From RYN-230 sp963837335 (GTDB taxonomy: Bacteria; Actinomycetota; Actinomycetes; Streptosporangiales; Streptosporangiaceae), in the NCBI GenBank assembly GCA_963837335.1, contig CAWINS010000074.1:1-64000 (forward strand): a stretch of 64,000 nt of DNA, read 5' to 3'. A model generated the notes under the pieces. The model saw only the letters and a program-made list of their open reading frames with translations, was not told the origin of the DNA and made no database searches. A program made the position numbers and the translations under genes. This document shows, piece by piece, positions 1-7,802 of this stretch. Each line of letters starts with the position of its first letter. The first letter of the stretch is position 1.

Positions 1-1083
1 GTCCTGCTGTGCGGGGCAGTCGGCTCCACCCTCGGCACACCCCTGTCCGGGGTGCTCCTCGGCTGGCTCGGGCAGCGCCGCACGGTTGTCGTGATGGCCT
101 GGGCCGCGGCCGCGGGCCTGATCGTGGCCGCGCTGGGCTGCCGCCTGGGCCCGGGCGGCATTCCGGAGGTGGCGGCTGGGCTGTTCGTGTTCGGCTTCGG
201 CAACGGAGCCTGGGACGTCGCGATGAACGTGCAGGGTGCGGCGGTGGAACGCGAACTGGGCCGGGCGATCCTGCCCCGGTTTCATGCCGGCTGGAGCATC
301 GGCACGGTGGCCGGCGCGGGCGTCGGCGCGGTCATGGTGGCGCTGCACGTCCCGGTCACCGCGCACTTGATCGCGGCCGCCCTCGCCGTCGCGGTGGCCG
401 TGCCCAACGCGGCCCGCCGCTTCCTGCCCGCGGCACGCACCGCCGACCACCCGGCGCCCGGCAGCGGGTCGCCCCGGCGGCGTGCGCTCGCGGCCTGGAC
501 CGATCCGCGGACGCTCCTCATCGGCGTGTTCGTGCTCTGCATGGCCTTCACCGAGGGAACCGGGAACGACTGGCTGAGCCTGGGGGTCATCGACGGCTAC
601 CACACGATCGCGGTGCTGGGTACTCTGGCCTTCGCCCTCTTCCTGGCCGCCATGACCGCGGGCCGCTGGTTCGGGCCCGCGCTCATCGACCGCTACGGGC
701 GGGTCCGGATGCTGCGGATCTGCTGCGCCACCGCCCTGGCCGGCCTGCTCATGATCGTCTTTGGCAGGGTCCTGCCGCTCGCGCTGGCCGGTTCGGTCCT
801 GATGGGGCTGGGCACGTCGCTGGGGTTCCCGGTCGGGCTGAGCGCCGCCGCGGATGATCCCCGCTATGCGGCTCCCCGGGTCAGCACCGCCGCCTCCATC
901 GGCTACCTGGCTTTCCTCGGCGGCCCACCGGCCGTCGGCTTCCTCGGCGACCAGGTCGGGGTGCTGCGCAGCATCACGATCGCGGGTTTCCTGGTCGCCG
1001 CGGCCTTCTTCCTGGCCCGTTTCACCCGGCCGCTCCCCCAGCCTGCCGAGAGCGTGCAGGTCAGCCCCGCTCGCTCCGGCTGA
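1..1083 (+). CDS. MFS transporter, 5' end outside window
   Basis: The frame is open from base 1, so the start lies upstream; GTG at 52 is only an internal codon. The product is almost entirely hydrophobic, with about ten predicted membrane helices. The GAWDVAMN motif near residue 75 and the general pattern match the YbjJ-like branch of the major facilitator superfamily. The transported compound cannot be read from sequence. A basic loop (around residues 150-165) separates the two halves as in most MFS proteins. It converges with the sigma-associated membrane protein gene, 10 bases away. Confidence 0.85.
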   Translation, partial: VLLCGAVGSTLGTPLSGVLLGWLGQRRTVVVMAWAAAAGLIVAALGCRLGPGGIPEVAAGLFVFGFGNGAWDVAMNVQGAAVERELGRAILPRFHAGWSIGTVAGAGVGAVMVALHVPVTAHLIAAALAVAVAVPNAARRFLPAARTADHPAPGSGSPRRRALAAWTDPRTLLIGVFVLCMAFTEGTGNDWLSLGVIDGYHTIAVLGTLAFALFLAAMTAGRWFGPALIDRYGRVRMLRICCATALAGLLMIVFGRVLPLALAGSVLMGLGTSLGFPVGLSAAADDPRYAAPRVSTAASIGYLAFLGGPPAVGFLGDQVGVLRSITIAGFLVAAAFFLARFTRPLPQPAESVQVSPARSG

Positions 1084-1093
1084 TACCCCGCGA

Positions 1094-2477
1094 CTACCAG
1101 GTCATCTGCGACCCACTGCGCAGCGCGTACTGCAGCTCCCGGTAGCCGGCGGCTGACCCGGGCAGCATGGCACCGCCCATTCCCGCGAACGACCCGTTGC
1201 TGAGCACTCCCAGCACGTTGAGCTCGTGCCGGGGCTGGAGCACGATGAGCTGGCTGCCGGACGCATTGGACCAGGCCACGCTCTGCTTCGGGAAACCTCC
1301 CCGGCCGGGCGGAGGCGCCCCGGACGGCCACCGCCAGGGCGCCACGGTGCGCAGCAGCGCGCCGGTGCGCGCCGAGTACACCGCGAGCCCCCCGGTCGTG
1401 GCCCGGTTCAGGCGGTTGTCCGTCTGGACCGGGGCGACGAGCGCGGCCCCGTCAGGTGTGAGGAAGACCGGCGCAGGAGCCGAGTGGCCGGCCGGGGCGT
1501 GGAGCACCGCGACGTGCCCGGACGGTGACCCGCCGGCCGGGGCGTTCGTGTCGAGCAGGAACACCCTGGCGGACGCAGGCGGGGAATTAGCCGCCTGGGG
1601 CCTGGTGGGCAGGAAGGACGTGCCCGGCTCTTCCCCGACCAGCAGGGTGCGCCCGTTCCCGCTCCAGGCTCCCTGCCCCCCGAGCGACGGGCGCCACGTG
1701 GCCCGCGGCTGCTCCCAGGTGCGGACCTGGCCGGAGCCGAGCGTGATGACCTGCACGGCCGCGCTCGCCCCGCGGTAGAAGGCCACCGCCAGCCGGGTGC
1801 CGTCCGGGGAGAGCGCGATGCTCGGCCCCTGCTCCGGGGTCAGCGTCTCCGGCAGAGAGAGCATGGATAGCTGCGGGTGTCCCCCCGCGGTAATGCGGAG
1901 CAGCAGGAACACCATCGGCGTCGTCTGGTTGCGCGCCGCCAGCCTGGGCGACGGTCCCGCGTTGAGCTGCCAGTCCCGGGTAGCCCCGAAGACGAACGCC
2001 CGGCCGTTGGCGGCGCCGGTCAGGAGGCTGAAATCGTTGTACGGCCCGGGCGGGCTGACGGTGGCCAGCAACCTCCCCGTGCTGGTGGCCCGCACCTTGA
2101 TATACCGGCCCTGCGCTGAGGAGCTGTACTGGGTGCCGTTCCTGACGTAGTTGTAGATGTCGCCCTGGACGCCATAGGCGTAGTACGGAGGGGCGCTGGA
2201 GTAGTCCGGCGGGATCCCTGCGGCGGGAGGCTGGCCGCCGAGCGCGCGGGACACGGCGAGGGCGCCCGCGATCACGGCGACGACCGCGGCCGCGGCGGCC
2301 AGCGGCCTGGCCCAGGCCAGCCACGGCCGCGCTCCACGTCCTGAGTTCCCGCGCCGCAGCCAGCCAGGCTGATTCCCCGGCCGGCCCGGGGAGGTGCAGG
2401 TCCGCCAGGCTGTCCGGGGTGATCTGCCCGGACTCGGCCCGCAGGTCCCGGCGGAGCCGGTCTTCCAGCGCGCTCAC
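1094..2477 (-). CDS. Sigma-factor-associated membrane protein with WD40-like extracellular domain (frameshifted)
   Basis: The GTG start overlaps the sigma stop (GTGA, 2474-2477), so the two are translationally coupled. The first 34 residues (MSALEDRLRRDL...) form a short cytoplasmic segment. A hydrophobic helix (LAAAAAVVAVIAGAL) follows at about residues 52-70, then roughly 390 residues of repeats such as LSPDGTRLAVAF, typical of WD40/TolB-like propellers. The frame breaks at the C4 run 2375-2378: removing one base joins the start to the long downstream frame, and the span is then exactly divisible by three (460 residues). Such partners of SigE-family ECF factors are presumed anti-sigma or sensor proteins; that role is inferred here from position. 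Confidence 0.75.
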
Positions 2478-3042
2478 TGGTCCTCCCGGAGGATCCGGCC
2501 CAGCGCGGCCAGGGCCCGGGCGGTCGTCGATTTGACGGTGCCGCGGCTGACGCCCATGGCCAGCGCCGTCTCGTATTCAGGGAGGTCGGCGAAGTAACGC
2601 AGGACGAGGGCCTCGCGCTGCCGGGGCGGAGCCGGCGCAGCGCGGCGACCGTGGCCCGCTGCTCCTCACCGGCCAGCGCCTCGGCTTCGGCCGAGGCGGC
2701 CGCGGGCACGGCCAGCGGCCGGGGGATGCGCTTGGCGCGCCGCAGCGCCGACCGGCAGCCGTTCAGCACCGACACGCGCAGGTAACCGTGGACGTTGCCG
2801 TGGTCGGGCAGCCGGTTCCAGGCGCGGTACAGGCCCCAGAACGCCTCCTGCACCACATCCTCGGCGGCCTGCCGGTCCCCGAGCATGATGAACGCGAGCC
2901 GGGTCAGGCCGAGAGCGTGGCTGCGGTACAGCGCGGTGACCGCCTGACTGGCATCGGCCCGGGCGTCGTCCTCCGGGCGGGCCGCCCCGGCCGCCACAGG
3001 ATCGTCCTGAGCAGCGCGGAGGAGGTCACCCGGGCGTGCCAT
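2474..3042 (-). CDS. SigE-family ECF RNA polymerase sigma factor (frameshifted)
   Basis: ATG at 3042 has a GGAAGG ribosome site 4 bases upstream. Region 2 is clear (LYRSHALGLTRLAF, then AAEDVVQEAFWGLYRAW at about residues 60-75). Region 4 is readable only after restoring one base in the G4 run 2623-2626, which gives RQREALVLRYFADL and SRGTVKSTTARAL, ending at the GTGA overlap. The corrected length is 189 residues, normal for the family. Its upstream region matches that of the monooxygenase-like operon, so it may autoregulate and drive that operon (inference). The frameshift looks like a base-calling error, because both halves are well conserved. Confidence 0.85.
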
Positions 3043-3061
3043 GTCGCCTTCCACACATCAG

Positions 3062-3097
3062 AAACGCCGGCGGCAGCCGAAAGTTGCCTGGGACTAC
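3062..3097 (-). promoter_or_regulatory. ECF-type promoter of the sigma gene
   Basis: On the minus strand a GCAAC element (3083-3087) and a CGTTT element (3062-3066) lie 16 bases apart, 20-25 bases before the sigma start. The spacing fits ECF promoters. The element and its flanks recur at 5870-5900. It directly abuts the stop codon of the DUF59 gene. Confidence 0.55.
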
Positions 3098-3483
3098 AGC
3101 GAAAAGCCGATCGCGCGGAGTTGATCGCGGCCGCTGCCGGTGATGTCGGCCGGCCGCCAGGGTGGTAGCCATACCCAGTTGACCCGGAAGCCGGCCAGGT
3201 CGCTGAGCCCGGCCAGTTCCGTGCGGATCTGGTCTTCCATGATGCTGGTCAGCGGGCAGGCGGCCGAGGTCAGGGTCATCGTGATGACCGCCGTCCGGTC
3301 CTGGATCTCGACCTGGCGGACGAACCCCAGATCGACGATGTTGACGCCCAGATCCGGGTCGATCACCTCGAGCAGGGCGCCGCGGACCTCCTCGGCCCGC
3401 TGCTCAGCCGCGGTACCCGCCGGGCTCGCGGGCGCCGGGCACTCGGGCGCCGGGCACTCGGGCGCCGGGCACTCGGGCGCCAC
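3094..3483 (-). CDS. DUF59/MIP18-family metal-sulfur cluster assembly protein
   Basis: Residues 28-105 carry the DUF59 fold (VRGALLEVIDPDLGVNIVDLGF, then TLTSAACPLTSIMEDQI), including the conserved cysteine of SufT/PaaD proteins. Family members help assemble or insert Fe-S clusters; PaaD serves a multicomponent oxygenase. Placement at the end of an operon with a Rieske ferredoxin fits that role. The N-terminus is a PECPA repeat encoded by a 15-base tandem repeat that overlaps the tail of the upstream gene in another frame, so the real start may lie downstream of the GTG at 3483. About 30 residues follow the domain. Confidence 0.8.
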   Translation of the reverse strand: MAPECPAPECPAPECPAPASPAGTAAEQRAEEVRGALLEVIDPDLGVNIVDLGFVRQVEIQDRTAVITMTLTSAACPLTSIMEDQIRTELAGLSDLAGFRVNWVWLPPWRPADITGSGRDQLRAIGFSL

Positions 3484-3895
3484 CGCGGCCGCGGCCGGCC
3501 CCTGCGTCCGCCCCGGACCCGGTCATGCCGCTGGCGTGCAGCCCAGCCGGCCGCAACGTGATCTGCACCCGGCACGTCGGGCTGGCAATCCAGTCGGCCT
3601 TGCCGTGCGCCGTGCGGCGGACCCGGACGATGTCCTCCCCGGCCTGGACGCTGCCCGCGGCCAGGATGAGCCGGGCCGGGCTGAGCCCGGCCTGCTCGGC
3701 CTGCACGATGACCCGGTCGAGGAGGCGGGCGACGGGCTCGCAGGTGCGGCCCGGCCCGAACCGCAGCCGGGCCCGGGCGGCCACGGCGTCCAGGCCGAGC
3801 ACCGTCCCGAGCGCCGTCCGGCCGTCCGGTTCGGCCAGCCGGACCTGCTCCTCGTCAACTCGCAGTTCGGCGGCCAGCAACCCAGGCCCGCTCAC
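3404..3895 (-). CDS. Ribosomal protein uL22-like protein in monooxygenase operon
   Basis: GTG start overlaps the Rieske stop (GTGA). Residues 30-115 align by eye with bacterial ribosomal protein uL22: a hydrophobic helix with EPVARLLDRVIVQAEQ (53-68), LSPARLILAAGSV (71-83), then TAHGKADWI (95-103) where uL22 has RAKGRADRI, and a closing strand TCRVQITL (107-114) where uL22 has TSHITVVV. It is not the housekeeping gene, which sits in the large ribosomal operon. The C-terminal tail (from about 130) is low-complexity VPGAR repeats encoded by the 15-base tandem repeat and may be non-functional. Its role is unknown; an assembly or RNA-binding function is only a guess. Confidence 0.7.
   Translation of the reverse strand: MSGPGLLAAELRVDEEQVRLAEPDGRTALGTVLGLDAVAARARLRFGPGRTCEPVARLLDRVIVQAEQAGLSPARLILAAGSVQAGEDIVRVRRTAHGKADWIASPTCRVQITLRPAGLHASGMTGSGADAGAGRGRGGARVPGARVPGARVPGAREPGGYRG
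3430..3481. repeat. 15-base tandem repeat, 3.5 copies
   Basis: The unit GGGCGCCGGGCACTC is repeated at 3430-3444, 3445-3459 and 3460-3474 with a partial fourth copy. Being a multiple of three, it keeps both overlapping reading frames open (PECPA in the DUF59 gene, VPGAR in the uL22-like gene). Confidence 0.9.
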
Positions 3896-4275
3896 CGGCC
3901 GACGTCCACCCAGATGATGCCGTCCTCACCGACCTTGCAGCCGAAGACGGTCAGCCTCGCGTTGTCGGGGTTGATGCCGCACCCCGTGGCCGCATCGAAT
4001 TCCCACAGGTGCCGGGCGCAGACCAGCGTCTCCCCGTCGAAGTCACCTTCGTCCAGCGGGCCGGCCTGGTGCGGGCACGTGTTCGCGTAGGCGCGGACCT
4101 CGCCGCCCACGTTCATCAGCAGGACGTCCTCGCCCTCGACGGTCACGGAGGTCATGTCACCCTCCCACAGCTCGTCGAGGTTAATCGTCTCGCGCCACTG
4201 CGGCGTTCGGGCAGTCTGTTCTGCCTCGGAAGCCTGCGCTGTCCGGGCAGTGTGGGCGGTCCGGGCGCCGTCCAC
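3892..4275 (-). CDS. Rieske [2Fe-2S] ferredoxin, toluene-monooxygenase TmoC type
   Basis: The protein has 127 residues from the GTG at 4275, two bases after the beta-subunit stop. The Rieske ligands are complete: C67-P-H69 and C86-A-R-H89. The first 25 residues are an alanine/threonine-rich tail absent from most family members. In toluene 4-monooxygenase this ferredoxin carries electrons from the reductase to the diiron hydroxylase. No reductase gene is present here, so the electron donor must be encoded elsewhere. Order in the operon is gamma-like, effector, beta, ferredoxin. Confidence 0.9.
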   Translation of the reverse strand: MDGARTAHTARTAQASEAEQTARTPQWRETINLDELWEGDMTSVTVEGEDVLLMNVGGEVRAYANTCPHQAGPLDEGDFDGETLVCARHLWEFDAATGCGINPDNARLTVFGCKVGEDGIIWVDVGR

Positions 4276-4277
4276 CG

Positions 4278-5327
4278 TCAGCCCGCCCCCGCCTCGGCCG
4301 CGCTGGCCGGATCGAGCAGCCCGCCCAGGAAGTCTTCCCGGGCCGCGCGGGCCTGGGCCACCACCTCGTCGGCGGACCTCCCCTGCTCCGGCAGCGATTC
4401 CAGGAACTGCCCCAGCCCGTGCGCGGCGTCGTCGGCGCGGGCCGACCAGCGTGCGACCCACTTGCCCAGCACGCCGCGGTTATCCGGCCGCTGGGCGACC
4501 GCGAGCTCCGCCAGCGCGCGGCTCCAGCGACCGCGCCGCTGGGCGTCGGCGGCCAGGAACGACGTGAGCAGCCAGGTGAGATCGTCGCCGTTGGCCCGGG
4601 CCACCTGACCGAGCTGGGTGAGCAGCACGTTATCCAAAGTCGGGCCCAGGACCAGGTTCAGCGCCGTGAAGGCCTCTCCCCAGTCGTAGCTGACCAGCGC
4701 GTACTCGACCGCCTTGCGGGCCGGCTGCCAGCCGGCGTCGCCTTCCCACAGCGACCTTTCCGCGGAGCCGATGCCCGCGTCGGGATGGCTGATCTGCAGT
4801 TCCCGGGTGCGGTAGGCGATCGTGGTGACCCGGCGCAGGAAGTCGGCGGCCGAGAAGCCCGCGGCGTTGGTGATGTAGGAACTAGGGGCCATGTAGCCGA
4901 TGTACGCCTCGACCTGCTGGAAGCCGTGGCACAGGTAACGCGAGGGGGTGAACAGGCGGGCCAGCAGGGCCACTGACCCTGGCGACAGCGCGGCGTCCGA
5001 GCCCGTGTCGGCGTGTGCTTCCAGCACCCCCTGGACCTTCGCCTCGGCCTCGGACTGCAGGCCGACATAGGCCTTGTAGGTCAGCGCGTCCGGGTCGCGA
5101 TAGCCGTCCCAGTCGCTAGCCTGCAGCGGTGAGTTGTCCCGGTAGGTCAGGAACCACAGGTTAGGCGCGGACGACGGGTTCTGCTCGAAGGCCGCGGCCC
5201 GGTTCGTGCGCAGGGTCCAGTTCTGCTTGTGCGTGACGATCTCGTACTCGCTGGGCATCTTGCGCACATCACCGAAAGCGCTGAACGTGCGGCGCGGGCG
5301 CGGCTTGCGCGCCGGGGTCTCGGTCAT
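4278..5327 (-). CDS. Monooxygenase hydroxylase beta subunit, TmoE type
   Basis: 349 residues; ATG overlaps the effector stop (ATGA). The protein follows soluble diiron monooxygenase beta subunits through most of its length: RKMPSEYEIVTHKQNW near 22-37, NLWFLTYRD and DPDALTYKAYV, PSRYLCHGFQQVEAYIGYMAP, AYRTRELQISHPDAG, DWGEAFTALNLV and a C-terminal RWSRALAEL. The beta subunit is structural in the hydroxylase dimer and has no diiron site. The alpha subunit with its diiron ligands is absent from this operon. Its stop is two bases from the ferredoxin start. Confidence 0.92.
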   Translation of the reverse strand: MTETPARKPRPRRTFSAFGDVRKMPSEYEIVTHKQNWTLRTNRAAAFEQNPSSAPNLWFLTYRDNSPLQASDWDGYRDPDALTYKAYVGLQSEAEAKVQGVLEAHADTGSDAALSPGSVALLARLFTPSRYLCHGFQQVEAYIGYMAPSSYITNAAGFSAADFLRRVTTIAYRTRELQISHPDAGIGSAERSLWEGDAGWQPARKAVEYALVSYDWGEAFTALNLVLGPTLDNVLLTQLGQVARANGDDLTWLLTSFLAADAQRRGRWSRALAELAVAQRPDNRGVLGKWVARWSARADDAAHGLGQFLESLPEQGRSADEVVAQARAAREDFLGGLLDPASAAEAGAG

Positions 5328-5692
5328 GCCGGCACCTGCTTTCCGCTCTGCGGTTCCCCGCTCCTGGAGGTCGTGCTCCGGGCGGCCGCGTTCCCGGCGG
5401 TCGCGCTCCGGGCGTGGCCGAAGCTCTCCCACGTGATGGCGTCGCTGCTGGTAATGGCCCGGCCGCTGAAAGCGGTCATCATCTCGCCGAACGAGGCGAT
5501 CGCGAAGTCCGCGCCCAGGTAGCGGCGCAGCGTCTGCTCGGTCACCGTGATCCGGTCCTCGCCCTGAATCCGGACGTACGCGCCCCGGTCGACGACCTCG
5601 ATGTCGGAGTCCGGGTTGTCATCCTCGATGGCCGCGATGACCTGCTCGACCTCATCACCCATCCGCAAGATGGGGCCGACCGGGTTCTTCAT
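5324..5692 (-). CDS. Monooxygenase effector protein, MmoB/DmpM family
   Basis: 122 residues. The first 85 match the cofactorless regulatory proteins that bind the hydroxylase and tune oxygen activation (VGPILRMGDEVEQVIAAIE, then VRIQGEDRITVTEQTL and FAIASFGEMM). The last 30 residues are serine/alanine-rich and not part of the family core. ATG at 5692 overlaps the gamma-like stop (ATGA), and its own stop overlaps the beta start, so translation is coupled along the operon. Confidence 0.9.
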   Translation of the reverse strand: MKNPVGPILRMGDEVEQVIAAIEDDNPDSDIEVVDRGAYVRIQGEDRITVTEQTLRRYLGADFAIASFGEMMTAFSGRAITSSDAITWESFGHARSATAGNAAARSTTSRSGEPQSGKQVPA

Positions 5693-5854
5693 GACCCCTC
5701 CGGGATGTCGTATTCAACCGCCACATGGTCGAGCGGCTGGATGCCCGCGGCCGCGACGGTGATGTCGGGCGGCAGCCGCTTGCCCTGGTAGATCACGACC
5801 TTCTCGTAGGGCAGCGCACGGACGCGCCTGACCTTTCACCCCTGCATCCCCCAT
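5689..5854 (-). CDS. TmoB-like gamma subunit, short and probably frameshifted
   Basis: The open frame from 5835 to 5689 ends in LPPDITVAAAGIQPLDHVAVEYD, resembling the C-terminus of TmoB, the ubiquitin-like gamma subunit. In that frame an ATG at 5847 is followed by a stop after three codons. An ATG at 5854, just after a GGAAGGCG ribosome site, reads MGDAGVKGQAR in another frame. One base change would join it to the TmoB-like part and give about 54 residues, still shorter than the usual 80-90. It may be a reduced gamma subunit or a remnant. Confidence 0.5.
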
Positions 5855-5869
5855 CGCCTTCCACGTATC

Positions 5870-5900
5870 AAACACCGTCGCCAGCCCAGGGTCGCATGAG
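5870..5900 (-). promoter_or_regulatory. ECF-type promoter of the monooxygenase-like operon
   Basis: GCGAC (5891-5895) and TGTTT (5870-5874) lie 16 bases apart on the minus strand, as in the sigma-gene promoter. Similarity continues from a GTAGTC upstream to the GTGGAAGGCGA ribosome site downstream. It sits between a terminator (5954-5983) and the first operon gene, which suggests an independent operon and not a 5'-truncated one. Confidence 0.55.
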
Positions 5901-5953
5901 ACTACGCTCCAGAATCCGCGACGGACCAGCGTGCCGTGATGAAGTACGCGAAA

Positions 5954-5983
5954 GAGGAGCCTGCGCACTGGCGCAGGCTCCTC
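5954..5983 (-). terminator. Hairpin, probable terminator of the DUF397 gene
   Basis: A perfect 13-bp stem (GAGGAGCCTGCGC, 5954-5966, with 5971-5983) closes on an ACTG loop, 46 bases downstream of the DUF397 stop. No strong T-run follows, as is common in high-GC actinomycetes. Confidence 0.7.
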
Positions 5984-6029
5984 CATCCAGGCCGATCCTG
6001 GGTGCGTTACGTTCCAGCGAGTGCCTCGC

Positions 6030-6230
6030 TCACGGAGCCGGAAAGGAACCGTGACGGACTTGGTCAAGGAATTGCTGCCATGAATCGCGGCCGAAGCGAA
6101 GGATGCCACCGGCCTTGTCCTTGCTATCACGAACGGCGACACCGCCTGCCGGAAAGCAGGCCACTTCAACGCAGTCCCCATTCGTGGTGCTGGCGCTGGA
6201 CTTCCTCCACGCCAAATCGGACACATTCAC
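6030..6230 (-). CDS. DUF397 protein, partner of the Scr1-type regulator
   Basis: From GTG at 6230 (AT-rich GGGGAA site just upstream) the product is 66 residues: VSDLAWRKSSAS, then NGDCVEVACF, VAVRDSKDKAGGILRFGRDSWQQFL. This is the standard DUF397 pattern. An upstream ATG at 6323 would add an atypical leader. DUF397 genes usually accompany a DUF5753 helix-turn-helix gene, as here, and are thought to act as its small antagonist or partner in development and secondary metabolism. The locus is noticeably lower in GC than its surroundings. Confidence 0.88.
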   Translation of the reverse strand: MNVSDLAWRKSSASTTNGDCVEVACFPAGGVAVRDSKDKAGGILRFGRDSWQQFLDQVRHGSFPAP

Positions 6231-6376
6231 CGTTTCCCCACCCACGGCTACCGAGGCTGACAATTCGGCCAAAGGTCTGAGATCGGAATTTTCGCGGCAG
6301 CCTACTGAGGCATCTAGTCGCATATCTTACCTTCTCGTTTGGGCATACTCGATTTGAGGTTGATTCACGAAAACCA

Positions 6377-7246
6377 TCAGGCCCAAACCTGCTGAGAAGT
6401 CCGTAGTATCAGCTCACGCGATTGCTCTGGGTCTAGAGCCACGCTGGAAAGGGCCTGGAAGGCGCGCCGGTACTGGTGAGTGTCAGCTTCGCCTTCGAAG
6501 TGGAGATTGCTCTGGAGTTGCTCAGTACTCACGACATCATTGAGTTCTGTGTCATGCGTGCGGCCGAATTTTAGAAGCAGGAAGGAAGAGGTGACTACAG
6601 GGTGTAGCGTTTGCAGCGGGCATACCCGGACTGTCACGTTGGGCAGTTCGGAAACCTGTAGCACGTGCGCGAGCTGAGCACGCATTGCCTGCGTATCGGT
6701 ATTGCGCCGCAAAAGAACTGACTCGTCAAGCACGACGGAAAATTCCATCGGATTGTTCCGGGTCAGGATGTTCTGCCTTCGCAGCCGCACTTCAACCCGC
6801 TGGTCGATCTGGGATGGCAAGAGTGGGATACCGACCTGGTAGCCGCCACTAATTATCTGCCGGGCATACTCTTCGGTCTGCAGCAGCCCGGGGATTAGGT
6901 TAACCTGCCACATCCAGCAGGAACTCGCCTCGTCCTCGAGGGCGATCAGGGCGGTCAGTTCCTCTGGAAGGGCATCCGAGTACGCCTCCCACCAGCCCTT
7001 CTGAGTCGCTTCGCGGGCCAGGGTCAGCACCTGCTCGCGATGAGGACCGGTGACTCCGTAGTGGTCGAGGAGCTTTTCAACCTCCGCCACGTTGGGCACA
7101 GTCCGGGCCAGTTCATACCGGCTGACTTTCGACGGGGACCACATGAGGGCCACAGCGACTTCGTCGCCCGTCTGATCGCCACGCAGCCGTCGGAGCTCGG
7201 CGGCCAGCCGGCGCTGCCGAACCGTCGGAGCCCCTGAGACAGCCAC
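6377..7246 (-). CDS. XRE-family regulator with DUF5753 (Scr1-type)
   Basis: 289 residues. An N-terminal XRE helix-turn-helix spans about 10-62 (RLAAELRRLRGDQTGDEVA, WSPSKVSRYELAR). The DUF5753 domain spans about 100-285 (PGLLQTEEYARQII, FSVVLDESVLLRR, VTVRVCPLQTLHP). It binds DNA and is expected to pair with the DUF397 protein 147 bases downstream. Lower GC and looser codon choice than neighbours fit either horizontal spread or the usual character of these pairs. Confidence 0.93.
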   Translation of the reverse strand: MAVSGAPTVRQRRLAAELRRLRGDQTGDEVAVALMWSPSKVSRYELARTVPNVAEVEKLLDHYGVTGPHREQVLTLAREATQKGWWEAYSDALPEELTALIALEDEASSCWMWQVNLIPGLLQTEEYARQIISGGYQVGIPLLPSQIDQRVEVRLRRQNILTRNNPMEFSVVLDESVLLRRNTDTQAMRAQLAHVLQVSELPNVTVRVCPLQTLHPVVTSSFLLLKFGRTHDTELNDVVSTEQLQSNLHFEGEADTHQYRRAFQALSSVALDPEQSRELILRTSQQVWA

Positions 7247-7802
7247 GTACTTCCCTCAGCTCGAAGCGAACAACGGGAGCAGTGTGTCAGATGTGACCGC
7301 TCTGTCGCTGCTACATGCCATGACACGCTCAAGGATTGTGTTCGTGCAGGTATTGATGAAACTTGCACCGCGACTGACAATGAAAGCATCGATGGAACGC
7401 CTGCGCAAGAGCGCGTAGCGAAGGGCCCGGGACATGGCCGGCGGCTGGGGGGATCGGAGAGTCTTTCCGCTTTCTGCCGCGCTCCGGCTCCTGTGGTCGT
7501 GCACCCGGGCGTATGACCGGGGAGGTGCTCATCCGGCCCGCGGCCCCCCGGCACGGATGTCCCGCCTTCATCGCCCATGACCTAGCGCATCCGGCAAGAG
7601 CCCGATACGACACTGGGCCGACGGTTGCACCCGTCGGCCCAGCGAGAACCACCGAAACCCATTCCGCAGCTTCAGAACGGGGGATTCAGCAGATGGTTAC
7701 CCACCACCATACATCCCAACATGCCCAACCATCCATACTGACTGTTCCATCGGTACGGCGCCACCGTGGGAGGCGGCGCGGGCACCGACGAGCCGGGCCG
7801 TC
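7247..7802. other. 556-base stretch without a supported gene
   Basis: This is the upstream region of the Scr1-type regulator and of the small membrane protein. It contains one strong hairpin (7613-7642). Short open frames on both strands show no family pattern, no ribosome site and no consistent codon bias. I see no gene here. Confidence 0.6.
7613..7642. terminator. Strong intergenic hairpin
   Basis: A perfect 12-bp stem (CTGGGCCGACGG, 7613-7624, with 7631-7642) and a 6-base loop. There is no obvious gene ending just before it on either strand, so it could be a leftover terminator or an RNA structure. Confidence 0.5.

Noticed and set aside
2474..3042. Programmed frameshifting in the sigma and anti-sigma genes
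   Set aside because: No slippery heptamer or downstream structure was noticed, and similar breaks occur across unrelated genes, which fits sequence error better.
3430..3481. CRISPR-like repeat array
   Set aside because: Units are contiguous 15-mers without spacers; a simple coding tandem repeat.
5689..5854. Reading the monooxygenase operon as 5'-truncated
   Set aside because: A terminator and an ECF-type promoter with spacing identical to the sigma-gene promoter lie directly upstream, so the transcription unit seems complete even though the alpha subunit is absent.
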